Below are positions 9,395 to 19,281 of a stretch of 42,826 nucleotides of DNA, piece by piece. The stretch spans positions 1 through 42,826 of the forward strand of contig JAHBSF010000044.1 in the NCBI GenBank assembly GCA_019639255.1, read 5' to 3'. Below the pieces are notes generated by a model. That model was given only the letters and a program-made list of their open reading frames with translations, was not told the DNA's origin and did not search any database. Source of the stretch: Acidobacteriota bacterium (GTDB taxonomy: Bacteria > Acidobacteriota > Blastocatellia > RBC074). The first letter of the stretch is position 1. Each line of letters opens with the position of its first letter. The translations under genes were made by a program, and so were the position numbers.

Positions 9395-10604
9395 ACCTGA
9401 CTTCGTAGACCTTGCCCTGCCAGACTACGATGACGCGGCCGAGATCAAAAAACGGTTTGAGTTCTGGATGCTCCGTCAATACACGCTCGAAATCCGCAGT
9501 GTCGCGGTCCAGACGCGTGCGCGGCGGCAGGAATTCGGGTTTGAATTCCGCGTCTATCCAGCGGCCATTGTCGTAGCGGAAGGTTTTGTCGCGCACCTTG
9601 CGCGTCAGAGGCCGAACGGTTTCATCATCGCCGGGAGCCGATGCAGCTCCTGGTGCGGGCCTTGCACCCCCGGCCCTGCGGCGCGGCACAAAAGCCGAAG
9701 CGCCGGACCGGCGCGCAGGCTGGTTTCGCGCGTCCTCCCCGGCATCGCCCCGCTGTTCGGCTTTGGCAGTCTGCTCCGCATTTGACTTATCTTCGACCCT
9801 GCTCTCGGCCGGCGCATCCGGCGCCTGCGCGGTTTCGTTTTTCGGCGCAACCGGAGGAGGAGGAGATGCGGGAGTCATCATCGCTACAGTAGCCGGGCGG
9901 ACCGATTGCGGCGCCGGTTGCACTTCGGCTACGGTTCCACCCGGAAGACTTATCCCCGCCCCCCCCGCCTGATTATCCGCGGCAACGGTCGCCGCAGCAG
10001 CGCCCGCACCCTGCACAGTCCGTCCGCGATCCCGCACTGCAACTGGGGAGGCTGCGGGCCGCGCCCGCTCGCTTGCGCCTGCGGTTTGTTGCGCGGCGGA
10101 ATCCGAAGCCGCATCCGAAGCGGAAGTTGCATCCCCCATTGCGTCTGCGACAACCGCATCCGGTGCTGGCGTTGCAAGCGCGATGATGGATTCGGGGCGG
10201 TCAAAAGAATCGGACTGGCGCGGAATGACTACGAAGGCCAGAACAATGGCAAAAGCTCCAGCAGCCGTAAGCGTTCCCCAGCGCCAGGGCGCTGCTGCAA
10301 AGCCCTGTTTGACGCCTTCCCACCACTCGGCGAACCGGTTCGGCGCAGGCGCAGACGCTCCGAGGATTTCCACTTCGGGCATCAATCGCCGCAGTTCGAT
10401 CACCGCGCGACGGCAAGATGCACAATCGGCAAGATGAGTTTCATAGCGCAGACGCGATGCTTCAGAAAGCGCGCTTTCGATGTAGGCGCTCGCCCGCTCG
10501 GCGTCGAACCCGCCGCACGATGCAGTGCGCCCTGCGCCCTGCACCAGATGTCGCCGGAGCATCGTCTCGAATTCCTGCGCCGCGTTGTCTCGTTCCCTGG
10601 CCAT
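9393..10604 (-). CDS. Zinc-finger anti-sigma factor with single membrane segment
   Basis: A 403-residue protein started at ATG 10604 (MARERDN), preceded by AGGTGG eight bases upstream; a GTG at 10616 would add four residues. Residues about 55-70 hold HLADCASC, the H-x3-C-x2-C zinc signature of ZAS anti-sigma factors. A hydrophobic segment at about 120-140 (LTAAGAFAIVLAFVVI) is followed by a long low-complexity Ala/Pro/Glu-rich region and a compact C-terminal domain ending VIVVWQGKVYEVR. The expected job is to hold the sigma factor encoded 118 bases upstream at the membrane. The C-terminal domain is unrecognised. A run of eight C at 9959-9966 (eight G in coding sense) is a possible slippage site. 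Confidence 0.85.
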   Translation of the reverse strand: MARERDNAAQEFETMLRRHLVQGAGRTASCGGFDAERASAYIESALSEASRLRYETHLADCASCRRAVIELRRLMPEVEILGASAPAPNRFAEWWEGVKQGFAAAPWRWGTLTAAGAFAIVLAFVVIPRQSDSFDRPESIIALATPAPDAVVADAMGDATSASDAASDSAAQQTAGASERARPAASPVAVRDRGRTVQGAGAAAATVAADNQAGGAGISLPGGTVAEVQPAPQSVRPATVAMMTPASPPPPVAPKNETAQAPDAPAESRVEDKSNAEQTAKAEQRGDAGEDARNQPARRSGASAFVPRRRAGGARPAPGAASAPGDDETVRPLTRKVRDKTFRYDNGRWIDAEFKPEFLPPRTRLDRDTADFERVLTEHPELKPFFDLGRVIVVWQGKVYEVR

Positions 10605-10721
10605 AACTACTACCACCTGCAGACCGCCCGCATATAAACGGTCTGTTTCCTGAACGAATAAGCCCTAAAACCTTGCGAAGAGAAATTTAACAGATTTTCG
10701 TCCGCCCCGATTTTCCACTTT

Positions 10722-11627
<906 letters not shown>

Positions 11628-11683
11628 CGCGGTCGCGGCGCATTCTACCACGCATCGGAAAGAAGTACTTATAACGGAGTACA

Positions 11684-11794
11684 AAGAGAGATGACGGAAC
11701 AAACGGAATGGAGCGAAACAGACGAAAAATCATACTTTCCGAATCATATTTTCCGTAAGTTTCGTTTCATTTCGTTTGTTCCGTCATCTCTCTT
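11684..11794. repeat. Long imperfect hairpin, family A (copy 1)
   Basis: Outer arms AAGAGAGATGACGGAAC and GTTCCGTCATCTCTCTT are perfect reverse complements, and pairing continues with mismatches through GAAACAGACGAAAAAT. The stop codon of the EutB-EutC gene (11744) lies inside, so about 17 C-terminal codons are repeat-derived. The sigma factor gene starts 57 bases beyond the other end. Confidence 0.85.
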
Positions 11795-13870
11795 CCCGCC
11801 CAGCGCAACACCCGAGCGCTTTTGATCCAGCATCCTCACGACTGCCGCTGCGATTTCGCCTCCGGCGGCCTCGGGCGTCTTGCCGCGCTCGTGTATGCCG
11901 CAAATCGCAGTCGTCAGCGAATGATCCATCTCTACGCTCCACCTCGAACGTCCAAATTCGTCGCACCCGTAAGTCAGATACGCCGAAAGCGTATCGATTC
12001 CCGTTCCGGGCCGCTCGCCTATCAGATGAATCACCGCCTCGGCATCCAGCAGCGCCCCAATGTGATATCCGGCGCGCACGCGTCCGTTTTCGACGATTAC
12101 CGCACGCTCCCCCAAATACGCCGCCAGTTCCTTCACAAGCGGCGGCAGCACGCGCCTCAGATTTTCATTCACCGCGTTGGCATTCAATCCGTCGGAGACT
12201 ACAAGCTGCACCCGAGGCCGTGCAGCAGGATAAAGCGCGTTGAGGCGCCCTGCATCCGAAGCCCGTATTCTTTCGCCCGCCGCCGGATGCGACAAATAAT
12301 CTTCGCGGTCTGCCGCCTCGCTCCGCACACGCCCGGCGCCGGGCAAAAGTTCCGCAATAAGGCCCGGGTCGAGGGATGAATAAAGCGACCGCCGCGCGTG
12401 CGTATAAATCGCCGCAAGCCTCGCTTCGACCTCGGGCGGAGCCGCGCCCGTATTCCCGACGCAGCCGTAACCCAGATCCCAGCCGCGCGACTGCAGCCGC
12501 TCCAAACGCCTATGCGCTTCGGTTTCGAGCGCTTCAAGGGAACGGCTCTCACCCGCCGCACGCAAATAATGCGCATAAAGCCGCGCCGCGCCGCCGCTGC
12601 CGCCCGCTCCGAGCGCATCGAGCCTTGATTCCATCGCCGTCGTCATAGAGCGACGCGTGTTTGCGCGCAAACGCGGATGTTCCCTGAATGAAGTAGTCAT
12701 ATAGCCGAGCATCGGATCCGCATTGCCGGCGACCGCCATAAGGTATGCGGGCGCGGCCGCATCGACTATGTCTTCGGTCAACCGGGCAAGTTCCGCGGGG
12801 TTTATTCCCATATGAAACGTAGAGCAGATGTCCAGACCCATCGTCAGTCCGTGCAACCGGGCCATTGCAAGATCTTCCAGGCAGGCGCGGCGCAACTGCG
12901 CTCCGGAGCGAAACACTTCCGGTCCGATGAAACCCGCAACATCGTTGACGATCATCCATACGGGCGAGGTGCGACGCGATGCGACTTCCCTGCCGATTGC
13001 GCGCGCCGCGCCGTAGGTGCGCGATTCGAGCGTAACCATGTCTACGCCTTCCGCCGCGCCGTTTGTGACCTCCGATCCCTGCCCCGTTTCAAAGTAAAGC
13101 CCGTCGAAACCGCGCGCAAGGTCCGCAATTTCGTCGATGTCGAGCCCCACCATTCCCCTCAGCGCTCGCGATGTGCCGGCAAGGCTCTGGAAACCCACAT
13201 CCACGCGCGTATGCTGGCGCGCGCGCGTCTGTTTGACGATGTCGGAAAGCACGCAGTAGCGCGTGGGCAACGCCAGCCTTTCGATTATGCGCGCGAGGAG
13301 TTCTTCGAGGCGAACGATGGTATCCAGATCGTCGCTTGCGGGATTTATTCCCAGAAGCACGTCGCCGCAACCGTAACCGAGGCCTTCGAGCACGGAAAAA
13401 AGAATTTCTTCCTCATCATCGCCGGGGCTGTTCGGCTGAAGGCGCGAACCGAAATGACGCGACGAACCCACGCCGCCGCTTGCTCCGGCGGCCGGAATAT
13501 GAAGCGCGCGGGATAAACGCGCAAGCTCCGTTTCGGTCATCAGTTTGACCGCCGCCGCTATGGCCTCGCTCGTCAACGCATCGCGATATCGCCCGACCCA
13601 CGCAGCGGCGCCCGTGGAAACCAGGATGTTTTTCAGATCCGCTACCGTAACCGAGTCGATTGCGGCTTCGGCGCGGCGCGAGCAGGCGAGCGCGTCGCTG
13701 AGAGCATCTTCTACAATCGAGGTCGGGGAAAGCTCACCCAGACGCACACCGGCAAGCGATTGCCGCGCTTCGGCGCGCACCCGGTCGTCGCGCGTGCCGC
13801 CAAGGCTCAAATCCCCTTCCTTGAACTCGCCGGCCAGCGCCAGCACCATACGCAATTCGGCGCTTTGCAT
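11744..13870 (-). CDS. eutBC: Ethanolamine ammonia-lyase, fused large and small subunits (EutB-EutC)
   Basis: A 708-residue single-chain ethanolamine ammonia-lyase, the adenosylcobalamin enzyme that splits ethanolamine into acetaldehyde and ammonia. Residues about 1-440 match EutB (for example DVLLGINPASDD, VDVGFQSLAGTSRA, YFETGQGSE, GLDICSTFHMGI, NADPMLGYMTTSF). Residues about 490-690 match EutC (VQLVVSDGLNANAVNENL, HLIGERPGTGIDTLSAYL, EMDHSLTTAICGIH). The two are separate genes in enterobacteria. ATG 13870 is preferred over ATG 13891 because GGGGAA lies just before it. The last about 17 residues (from KRDDGTNE) are encoded by a hairpin repeat. No other eut or microcompartment genes are nearby, so a stand-alone, non-compartment role is likely. 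Confidence 0.9.
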   Translation of the reverse strand: MQSAELRMVLALAGEFKEGDLSLGGTRDDRVRAEARQSLAGVRLGELSPTSIVEDALSDALACSRRAEAAIDSVTVADLKNILVSTGAAAWVGRYRDALTSEAIAAAVKLMTETELARLSRALHIPAAGASGGVGSSRHFGSRLQPNSPGDDEEEILFSVLEGLGYGCGDVLLGINPASDDLDTIVRLEELLARIIERLALPTRYCVLSDIVKQTRARQHTRVDVGFQSLAGTSRALRGMVGLDIDEIADLARGFDGLYFETGQGSEVTNGAAEGVDMVTLESRTYGAARAIGREVASRRTSPVWMIVNDVAGFIGPEVFRSGAQLRRACLEDLAMARLHGLTMGLDICSTFHMGINPAELARLTEDIVDAAAPAYLMAVAGNADPMLGYMTTSFREHPRLRANTRRSMTTAMESRLDALGAGGSGGAARLYAHYLRAAGESRSLEALETEAHRRLERLQSRGWDLGYGCVGNTGAAPPEVEARLAAIYTHARRSLYSSLDPGLIAELLPGAGRVRSEAADREDYLSHPAAGERIRASDAGRLNALYPAARPRVQLVVSDGLNANAVNENLRRVLPPLVKELAAYLGERAVIVENGRVRAGYHIGALLDAEAVIHLIGERPGTGIDTLSAYLTYGCDEFGRSRWSVEMDHSLTTAICGIHERGKTPEAAGGEIAAAVVRMLDQKRSGVALGGKRDDGTNEMKRNLRKI

Positions 13871-13972
13871 CGTAGTTCCCCGCCAGATCATCTTTGTTCA
13901 GTAATTTTACGGCTTCTGCCGCAATTGCCTGCAACAAGTTTAGCTTAATCTAACAAACGGTCCAATGAGCCC

Positions 13973-14001
13973 TTGACAGCCGGGGCGCGGCGCATTGAAA
14001 T
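13973..14001 (+). promoter_or_regulatory. Candidate sigma-70 promoter for the Omp85-like gene
   Basis: TTGACA at 13973-13978 and TGAAAT at 13996-14001 with a 17-base spacer, 70 bases before the start codon at 14071. The -35 box is perfect, the -10 box matches four of six positions. Confidence 0.45.
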
Positions 14002-14070
14002 AGGCCGGTTATTGCGGCTCCACAGGGGCCGTGAAACCCGATATTTGCAGGTACAGGAGGAGGTCCCCCC

Positions 14071-15558
14071 ATGAACGAGTCGGCTCAACGCGGACTCCCG
14101 GTGCTGCTGTTTGCGGTGTTTTTAGCACTCGCAGCCTTGTCGACACCGATCTTTTCAACGTCCGTTTCGGCGCAATCGCCCGGCAGCATTCCCGACGGAT
14201 CAACGCCCACACCGTCGCCCACACCATCGCCCACACCGTCATCATCCACGCTGTTATTCCCCAAGCCGGAAGCGTTATTGTTCGAGCCGCCTTCAATAAC
14301 ATTTCCGCGAGATTCCAATATTATCTCCGGGAAGCGCGAGCCTGAAGCAGCATCGCCTGAAGCCGGCTCGGCGCCGCAGGGAGGTCCGGCCGGGTTTGCC
14401 AACAAGGTATTTTCGCGCGACAGGCTTGCGCCGCGCCGCGAGGATCGCACGGCGATAAACATCGGCGGTAAACACGTCAACGCGGTATTCAACGGATTCG
14501 AGCAGGGAGCGGGAATCGGCTTCGGCGTGGAATTTACCACGGCCAATACGATCCGTCAGGTGGAGCTTCGCGCCACGATGTTGACATCGACGCGGTTTTA
14601 CCGGCGATTCGAGGTAGCGGCATTCATCCCGAAAATCGGGGATGAAAAAACGCACGCCGAAATCTGGTTCAGTTATATGCGGCGCACGAAGGATCCGTTT
14701 TTCGGCCTCGGGCCGCGCTCGAACCGCGCGGATCGCACAAACTTCGACGCCGAATTCCGCGACGTTGAAGGATTGCTTTTCCGCGAATTCGCAAAAGGTC
14801 TTCAGGCCGGTGTATTCCTCGGGCGCCAGAGCATAGCCAACTACCGGGGCCAACTCGAAGACCAGCCCCCCATAGATGTACTCTTCTCGGGCAATCCGCA
14901 GACGACGCCCGTTTCGCGCTACATTCCGGGGCTCGGTGAAACAATCAGGCTCTTCGGTTACGGCGCATTCGCAGAATACGACCGCCGCAACAACAACTCA
15001 GGCCTTACGAGAGGCGGTTACCTCTACGGCCGCCTCGGCTCCTACGACGGACTCAACGACGGATTGAGCGGCGATTACGGCTGGATAGAGGCGCAAATCG
15101 ACGGGCGCGTTTACATTCCGATCGGCGGCGACAAGACATCGCTTGCGCTCAGGGCGATGACGAATCTGCAAAGCCCGAAGCGCGCCAGCCAGATTCCGTT
15201 TTATGCAAACTCGTTTCTGGGCGGCCGCAGCTTCGTGCGCGGATACGACAACTTCCGCTTCCGCTCGCACAACCTGTTGCTCTACGCCGGAGAACTGCGC
15301 CGCACCGTCTTCACCATGAAGGAAGATCGCGGCGCGGATGTAATCCTGTTCGGCGATGTAGGCCGGTCGTGGGGCGATACGCGCTCGAAGACCGACCCCG
15401 CGATCATACGAAACGATCTGTACGGCGAAGCTCCGTGGCGCGCCGCCTACGGCTTCGGATTGCAGTTCCGTTATTCAAAAAGCGTGGGCATCCGCCTCGA
15501 ACTCGCTCATTCGCCCGAACGCAATCACTTTTACTTTTCCGTTTCGCGGGGTTTCTGA
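14071..15558 (+). CDS. Omp85/BamA-like outer-membrane beta-barrel protein
   Basis: A 495-residue protein with a strong ribosome site (AGGAGGAGG, 14055 onward) before ATG 14071. A signal peptide covers residues 1-35 (VLLFAVFLALAALS, cut near SVSAQ). A short Thr-Pro-Ser-Pro repeat follows at about 46-57, encoded by a repeated ACACCGTCGCCC unit. The rest is rich in alternating aromatic strands typical of a beta barrel and ends in Phe (YFSVSRGF), the usual outer-membrane targeting end. FLGGRSFVRGYDNFRFR resembles the RGY/F motif of the Omp85 surface-antigen domain, but no POTRA domains are seen, so this is probably a barrel-only member. Substrate unknown. It is convergent with the PfkB-SIS gene; a hairpin repeat fills the gap. 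Confidence 0.75.
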   Translation: MNESAQRGLPVLLFAVFLALAALSTPIFSTSVSAQSPGSIPDGSTPTPSPTPSPTPSSSTLLFPKPEALLFEPPSITFPRDSNIISGKREPEAASPEAGSAPQGGPAGFANKVFSRDRLAPRREDRTAINIGGKHVNAVFNGFEQGAGIGFGVEFTTANTIRQVELRATMLTSTRFYRRFEVAAFIPKIGDEKTHAEIWFSYMRRTKDPFFGLGPRSNRADRTNFDAEFRDVEGLLFREFAKGLQAGVFLGRQSIANYRGQLEDQPPIDVLFSGNPQTTPVSRYIPGLGETIRLFGYGAFAEYDRRNNNSGLTRGGYLYGRLGSYDGLNDGLSGDYGWIEAQIDGRVYIPIGGDKTSLALRAMTNLQSPKRASQIPFYANSFLGGRSFVRGYDNFRFRSHNLLLYAGELRRTVFTMKEDRGADVILFGDVGRSWGDTRSKTDPAIIRNDLYGEAPWRAAYGFGLQFRYSKSVGIRLELAHSPERNHFYFSVSRGF

Positions 15559-15560
15559 GG

Positions 15561-15669
15561 CAAGAGAGATAACGAAAAAGACGAAAAGTGGACGGAACAA
15601 ACGGAAAGAACCAGTTATTTCCGTTTGTTCCGTCCATTTTCGTTTATTTCGTGATTCTTTATTCTCTTG
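15561..15669. repeat. Long imperfect hairpin, family A (copy 2)
   Basis: Outer ends CAAGAGA and TCTCTTG pair, then the arms contain GTGGACGGAACAAACGGAAA against TTTCCGTTTGTTCCGTCCAT, 20 bases without mismatch. It lies between two convergent genes and contains the last codons and stop of the PfkB-SIS gene (15659). Confidence 0.85.
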
Positions 15670-17275
15670 TTGCGAGGCCGATCATCCCGCCCGGATGCCA
15701 CGCGTTGTAATGCGAGCGCGTGATGCCCTTGCGCGACTGAAGTTCGATGCTCAGTGCGGCGAGGACGTAGATTTCCGCCAGAATCGATGCGCGCGGCTCG
15801 AAGTTGAGCGGGCTGCCCTCGCGCTCGACGCCCGCAAAAAGAAATTCGTCCGATTCGCGCGCAAGCCACGATCCGGGCTTGCCCGATACGCCGATAATCA
15901 CCGCGCCGTTATGCTTGAGCGCCAGCACCGTCGATTTCATCTCCAGCGTCTCGCCGCTGTTGGATATCACGATCACGGCGTCGCCCGGCGCTACCTGCCC
16001 CGCGCTCCCGTGCACGCATTCGGTTCCGTGCAGAAAATACGCGGGCGTCCCCGTGCTCGACAGCAGCGCCGAAATATAACCCGAAACGTATTCGGGTTTG
16101 CCCACGCCGGTAACGTGCAGGCGCCCGCCGGCCGCCTCTACGCGCGCAATCAGATCCGCCGCGCGCGCGAAATAATCGGGCGTAATGCGCGAGCGCATCT
16201 TGTCGAGTTCTTCGAGCGCGACTTCCAGAAAAATCCCGACCGCCTTTTCATACGGCGACGCGGGCGCACTCAAGGCATCCGCTCCGCCGCGCTCGCGCGC
16301 AGCAAACGGCCGCCCGTCGTAAAGCTCAAACACACGGTCGCGGCTCGCAGTGAGATCCGGCGTTGCGCCGCTGATTTCGCAGCACGCCGCCCCGCACGCG
16401 TTTGCCAGCCGCAGCGCGTCTTCCCATCCAAGCTCGTAATTCAACCCAGCGATCATCCCGCCCAGAAACGCATCGCCCGCGCCCGTCGAATCCACGGCCT
16501 TCAAGCGATAACCCGGTACGCGCCCGCTGTATTCATCGCACGAAATCGCGCAGCCCGCCTCGCCGTCCGTAATCACTACGGCGCGCGAACCGTACCGCGA
16601 GCGCAGCAGCCGAGCCGCTTCGAGCGCGTCTTTTTCGCCGGTGATTTCTGAAGCTGCGCCGAGCGTGGGCTTGAGAATCGATGCAAGCCCGAGCGCGCGT
16701 TCAAACTCTTCTTCGCTGCCGAGCGTCTTGACGGCGTCGCTGCGCGGCACGTCTACATCCAGAACAGTAGACGCGCCCGCACTGCGCGCAATTTCGAGCG
16801 CGGCGATGACGGCGTCGAGCGGCAGTTGCGAAACTTCGGTTGAAAGCACTCTGGAACCGCGTATGTAGTCGGCGTGCGCGTCGCGAACATAATCGCCCGT
16901 CGTTTCGCTCGTCGCCGCCGGGTTCATGTAGATTGCGCGTCCGCCGTTCGGGTCTACGAAGATAAGCGCAAAAGACGACGCCGAGCCGTCGAGCGTGATG
17001 CGTTTGTCTATACCGTAACGCTCCATTCCGGCGCGCAGAAACCGGCCCTCTTCATCGTCGCCCTGTTTTCCGAAAACGCCCACGCGCAGCCCCATAAGGC
17101 TCGCCCACGCGAGATGATTGACCACCACGCCGCCCACGAGACGCTTGACGGGTTCGCCCGAATCGTAACGGTTGAGCAGGATTTTTTCCTCCGCGCCGAT
17201 GATGCGCGGAGTGCGGTAGATCAGATCGACTACCATCGAACCGATGCCGACCAGATCGAAACGGGTTTCATTCAT
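15659..17275 (-). CDS. PfkB-family sugar kinase fused to SIS phosphosugar isomerase
   Basis: A 538-residue fusion; ATG 17275 (MNETRFD) chosen over the TTG at 17281. Residues about 5-315 are a PfkB/ribokinase domain: MVVDLIYR and VGGVVVNHLAWA at the substrate side, and STGAGDAFLGGMIAGL carrying the GAGD anion hole with its catalytic Asp. Residues about 355-538 are a SIS domain related to KdsD/GutQ arabinose-5-phosphate isomerases (HVTGVGKPEYVSGY, VIVISNSGETLEM, AWHPGGMIGL), without the CBS pair. A kinase joined to an aldose-ketose isomerase suggests one polypeptide that phosphorylates and isomerises the same sugar, order unknown. It starts 22 bases after the dehydrogenase gene, so the two are probably one operon. 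Its stop lies within a hairpin repeat. Confidence 0.85.
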   Translation of the reverse strand: MNETRFDLVGIGSMVVDLIYRTPRIIGAEEKILLNRYDSGEPVKRLVGGVVVNHLAWASLMGLRVGVFGKQGDDEEGRFLRAGMERYGIDKRITLDGSASSFALIFVDPNGGRAIYMNPAATSETTGDYVRDAHADYIRGSRVLSTEVSQLPLDAVIAALEIARSAGASTVLDVDVPRSDAVKTLGSEEEFERALGLASILKPTLGAASEITGEKDALEAARLLRSRYGSRAVVITDGEAGCAISCDEYSGRVPGYRLKAVDSTGAGDAFLGGMIAGLNYELGWEDALRLANACGAACCEISGATPDLTASRDRVFELYDGRPFAARERGGADALSAPASPYEKAVGIFLEVALEELDKMRSRITPDYFARAADLIARVEAAGGRLHVTGVGKPEYVSGYISALLSSTGTPAYFLHGTECVHGSAGQVAPGDAVIVISNSGETLEMKSTVLALKHNGAVIIGVSGKPGSWLARESDEFLFAGVEREGSPLNFEPRASILAEIYVLAALSIELQSRKGITRSHYNAWHPGGMIGLATRE

Positions 17276-17296
17276 ATACAAACAATCAGGAGATAA

Positions 17297-18331
17297 TCAA
17301 AGATGATCGATAATAACGTTTGTCATAGCGGTGGTTTTGGCCGCGCCGCCCAGATCCGGCGTAAGCACCCGGCCCTGTTGCAGCACGACGCGCACTGCTT
17401 CGCGTATGCGCGCGGCGGCTTTTCTCTCGCCCAGATGATCCAGCATCATTGCGCCCGAGAGTATGAGAGCCGCCGGATTGACTATGTTTTTTCCGGCTAT
17501 ATCGGGCGCGGCTCCGTGAGCGGCCTCGAATATCGCAACCTCATCGCCGAAACACGCGCCCGGCGCCAGACCGAAACTGCCCACGAGCCCCGCCGAAAGA
17601 TCCGAGATTATATCCCCGTACTGATTCGGCATCAGCAGCACGTCCCACATCCCCGGCTGACACGCCAACTGATAGACGCAACTGTCCACCATCGCATCGT
17701 CGAAAAGAATTTCAGGATAGTCGCGCGCAATCGCGGCGACCGAGCGCAAAAACAACCCGTCGGTCAGTTGCAAAACGTTCGCCTTGTGAATGGCGCTCAC
17801 GTTCCGGCGGCCGTGACGGCGCGCGTATTCGAATGCGAACCGCGCGACGCGCTCCGACGCCTTGCGCGTAGTAATCTTGATGGCTTCGGCCGCATCATCG
17901 CCTATGGCGAGTTCATAACCGCTGTAGATGTCCTCGGTCAGTTCGCGAATGATCACCACGTCGAGTTTCGGCGTGTGCGCGTGAACGCCCTCAAACGCCC
18001 GCACGGGGCGGACGTTGACGAAGGCGCCGAGTTCGAGGCGCAGCGCGGTGTTGGCGTTCGAGTACACGCGCTGCGAACCGTCCCGGTGTGCAAACATCAC
18101 CTTGCTCCCCATCTTCTCTATGAGGAGCGGGCTTTTGAGAACTACCCCCGTGCGGCGTATGACGGCGAGCGACTCTTCGGGCAGGGGCGAACCGTATTTG
18201 CGTTCGGCTTCGCGGCCCACGAGCACCGGCTCCCAGCGGCAGCCGACGCCCGCAGCCTCGATCACCTTGCAGGCAGCGTCGCTTACCTCCGGCCCCACCC
18301 CGTCCCCGCGAATAATGGCGATGTGATGCAT
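17297..18331 (-). CDS. Isocitrate/isopropylmalate dehydrogenase family enzyme
   Basis: A 344-residue NAD(P)-dependent beta-decarboxylating dehydrogenase. The N terminus HHIAIIRGDGVGPEV, the arginines of RLELGAFVNVRPVRAF, the catalytic Lys/Asp regions (IHKANVLQLTDGLF, NQYGDIISDLSAGLVG) and the NAD loop HGAAPDIAGKNIVNP are present. The overall form is closer to NAD-type isocitrate dehydrogenases than to LeuB, but substrate cannot be assigned firmly; tartrate or homoisocitrate-type activity is possible. The gene lies just upstream of the PfkB-SIS fusion in the same direction. Confidence 0.8.
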   Translation of the reverse strand: MHHIAIIRGDGVGPEVSDAACKVIEAAGVGCRWEPVLVGREAERKYGSPLPEESLAVIRRTGVVLKSPLLIEKMGSKVMFAHRDGSQRVYSNANTALRLELGAFVNVRPVRAFEGVHAHTPKLDVVIIRELTEDIYSGYELAIGDDAAEAIKITTRKASERVARFAFEYARRHGRRNVSAIHKANVLQLTDGLFLRSVAAIARDYPEILFDDAMVDSCVYQLACQPGMWDVLLMPNQYGDIISDLSAGLVGSFGLAPGACFGDEVAIFEAAHGAAPDIAGKNIVNPAALILSGAMMLDHLGERKAAARIREAVRVVLQQGRVLTPDLGGAAKTTAMTNVIIDHL

Positions 18332-18358
18332 GCCTACCCGGAAGAGATATATGTTTTG

Positions 18359-19117
<759 letters not shown>

Positions 19118-19157
19118 ATTTAATGTCCCAAATTCATTCCGTTTGGCATTCCGTTTA

Positions 19158-19260
19158 GAAAGAGAGATAACGGAACAAACGAAATAGGACGAAAACCACG
19201 GAAATCGCCAATTTTTTCGTTTGTTCCGTTTCATTCCGTCTCTTCCGTTATCTCTCTTTT
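19158..19260. repeat. Long imperfect hairpin, family A (copy 3)
   Basis: AAAGAGAGATAACGGAA at one end and TTCCGTTATCTCTCTTTT at the other, with inner arms of CG-spaced purine and pyrimidine words. It starts 22 bases after the stop of the GlcD-like gene (19282) and ends before the SGNH gene. Its left arm is nearly identical to those of the copies at 31589 and 38963. Confidence 0.85.
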
Positions 19261-19281
19261 CCCCTTGGCCGGAAATTGCCG

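Noticed and set aside
11628-11702. Extended start of the sigma factor
   Set aside because: Reads into a hairpin repeat; MTVEEF at 11627 is the natural start.
12812-13516. Antisense frames in the eutBC gene
   Set aside because: High-GC shadow frames without family similarity.
13892-14070. Cobalamin riboswitch before eutBC
   Set aside because: The intergenic region is short and shows no B12-box-like sequence.
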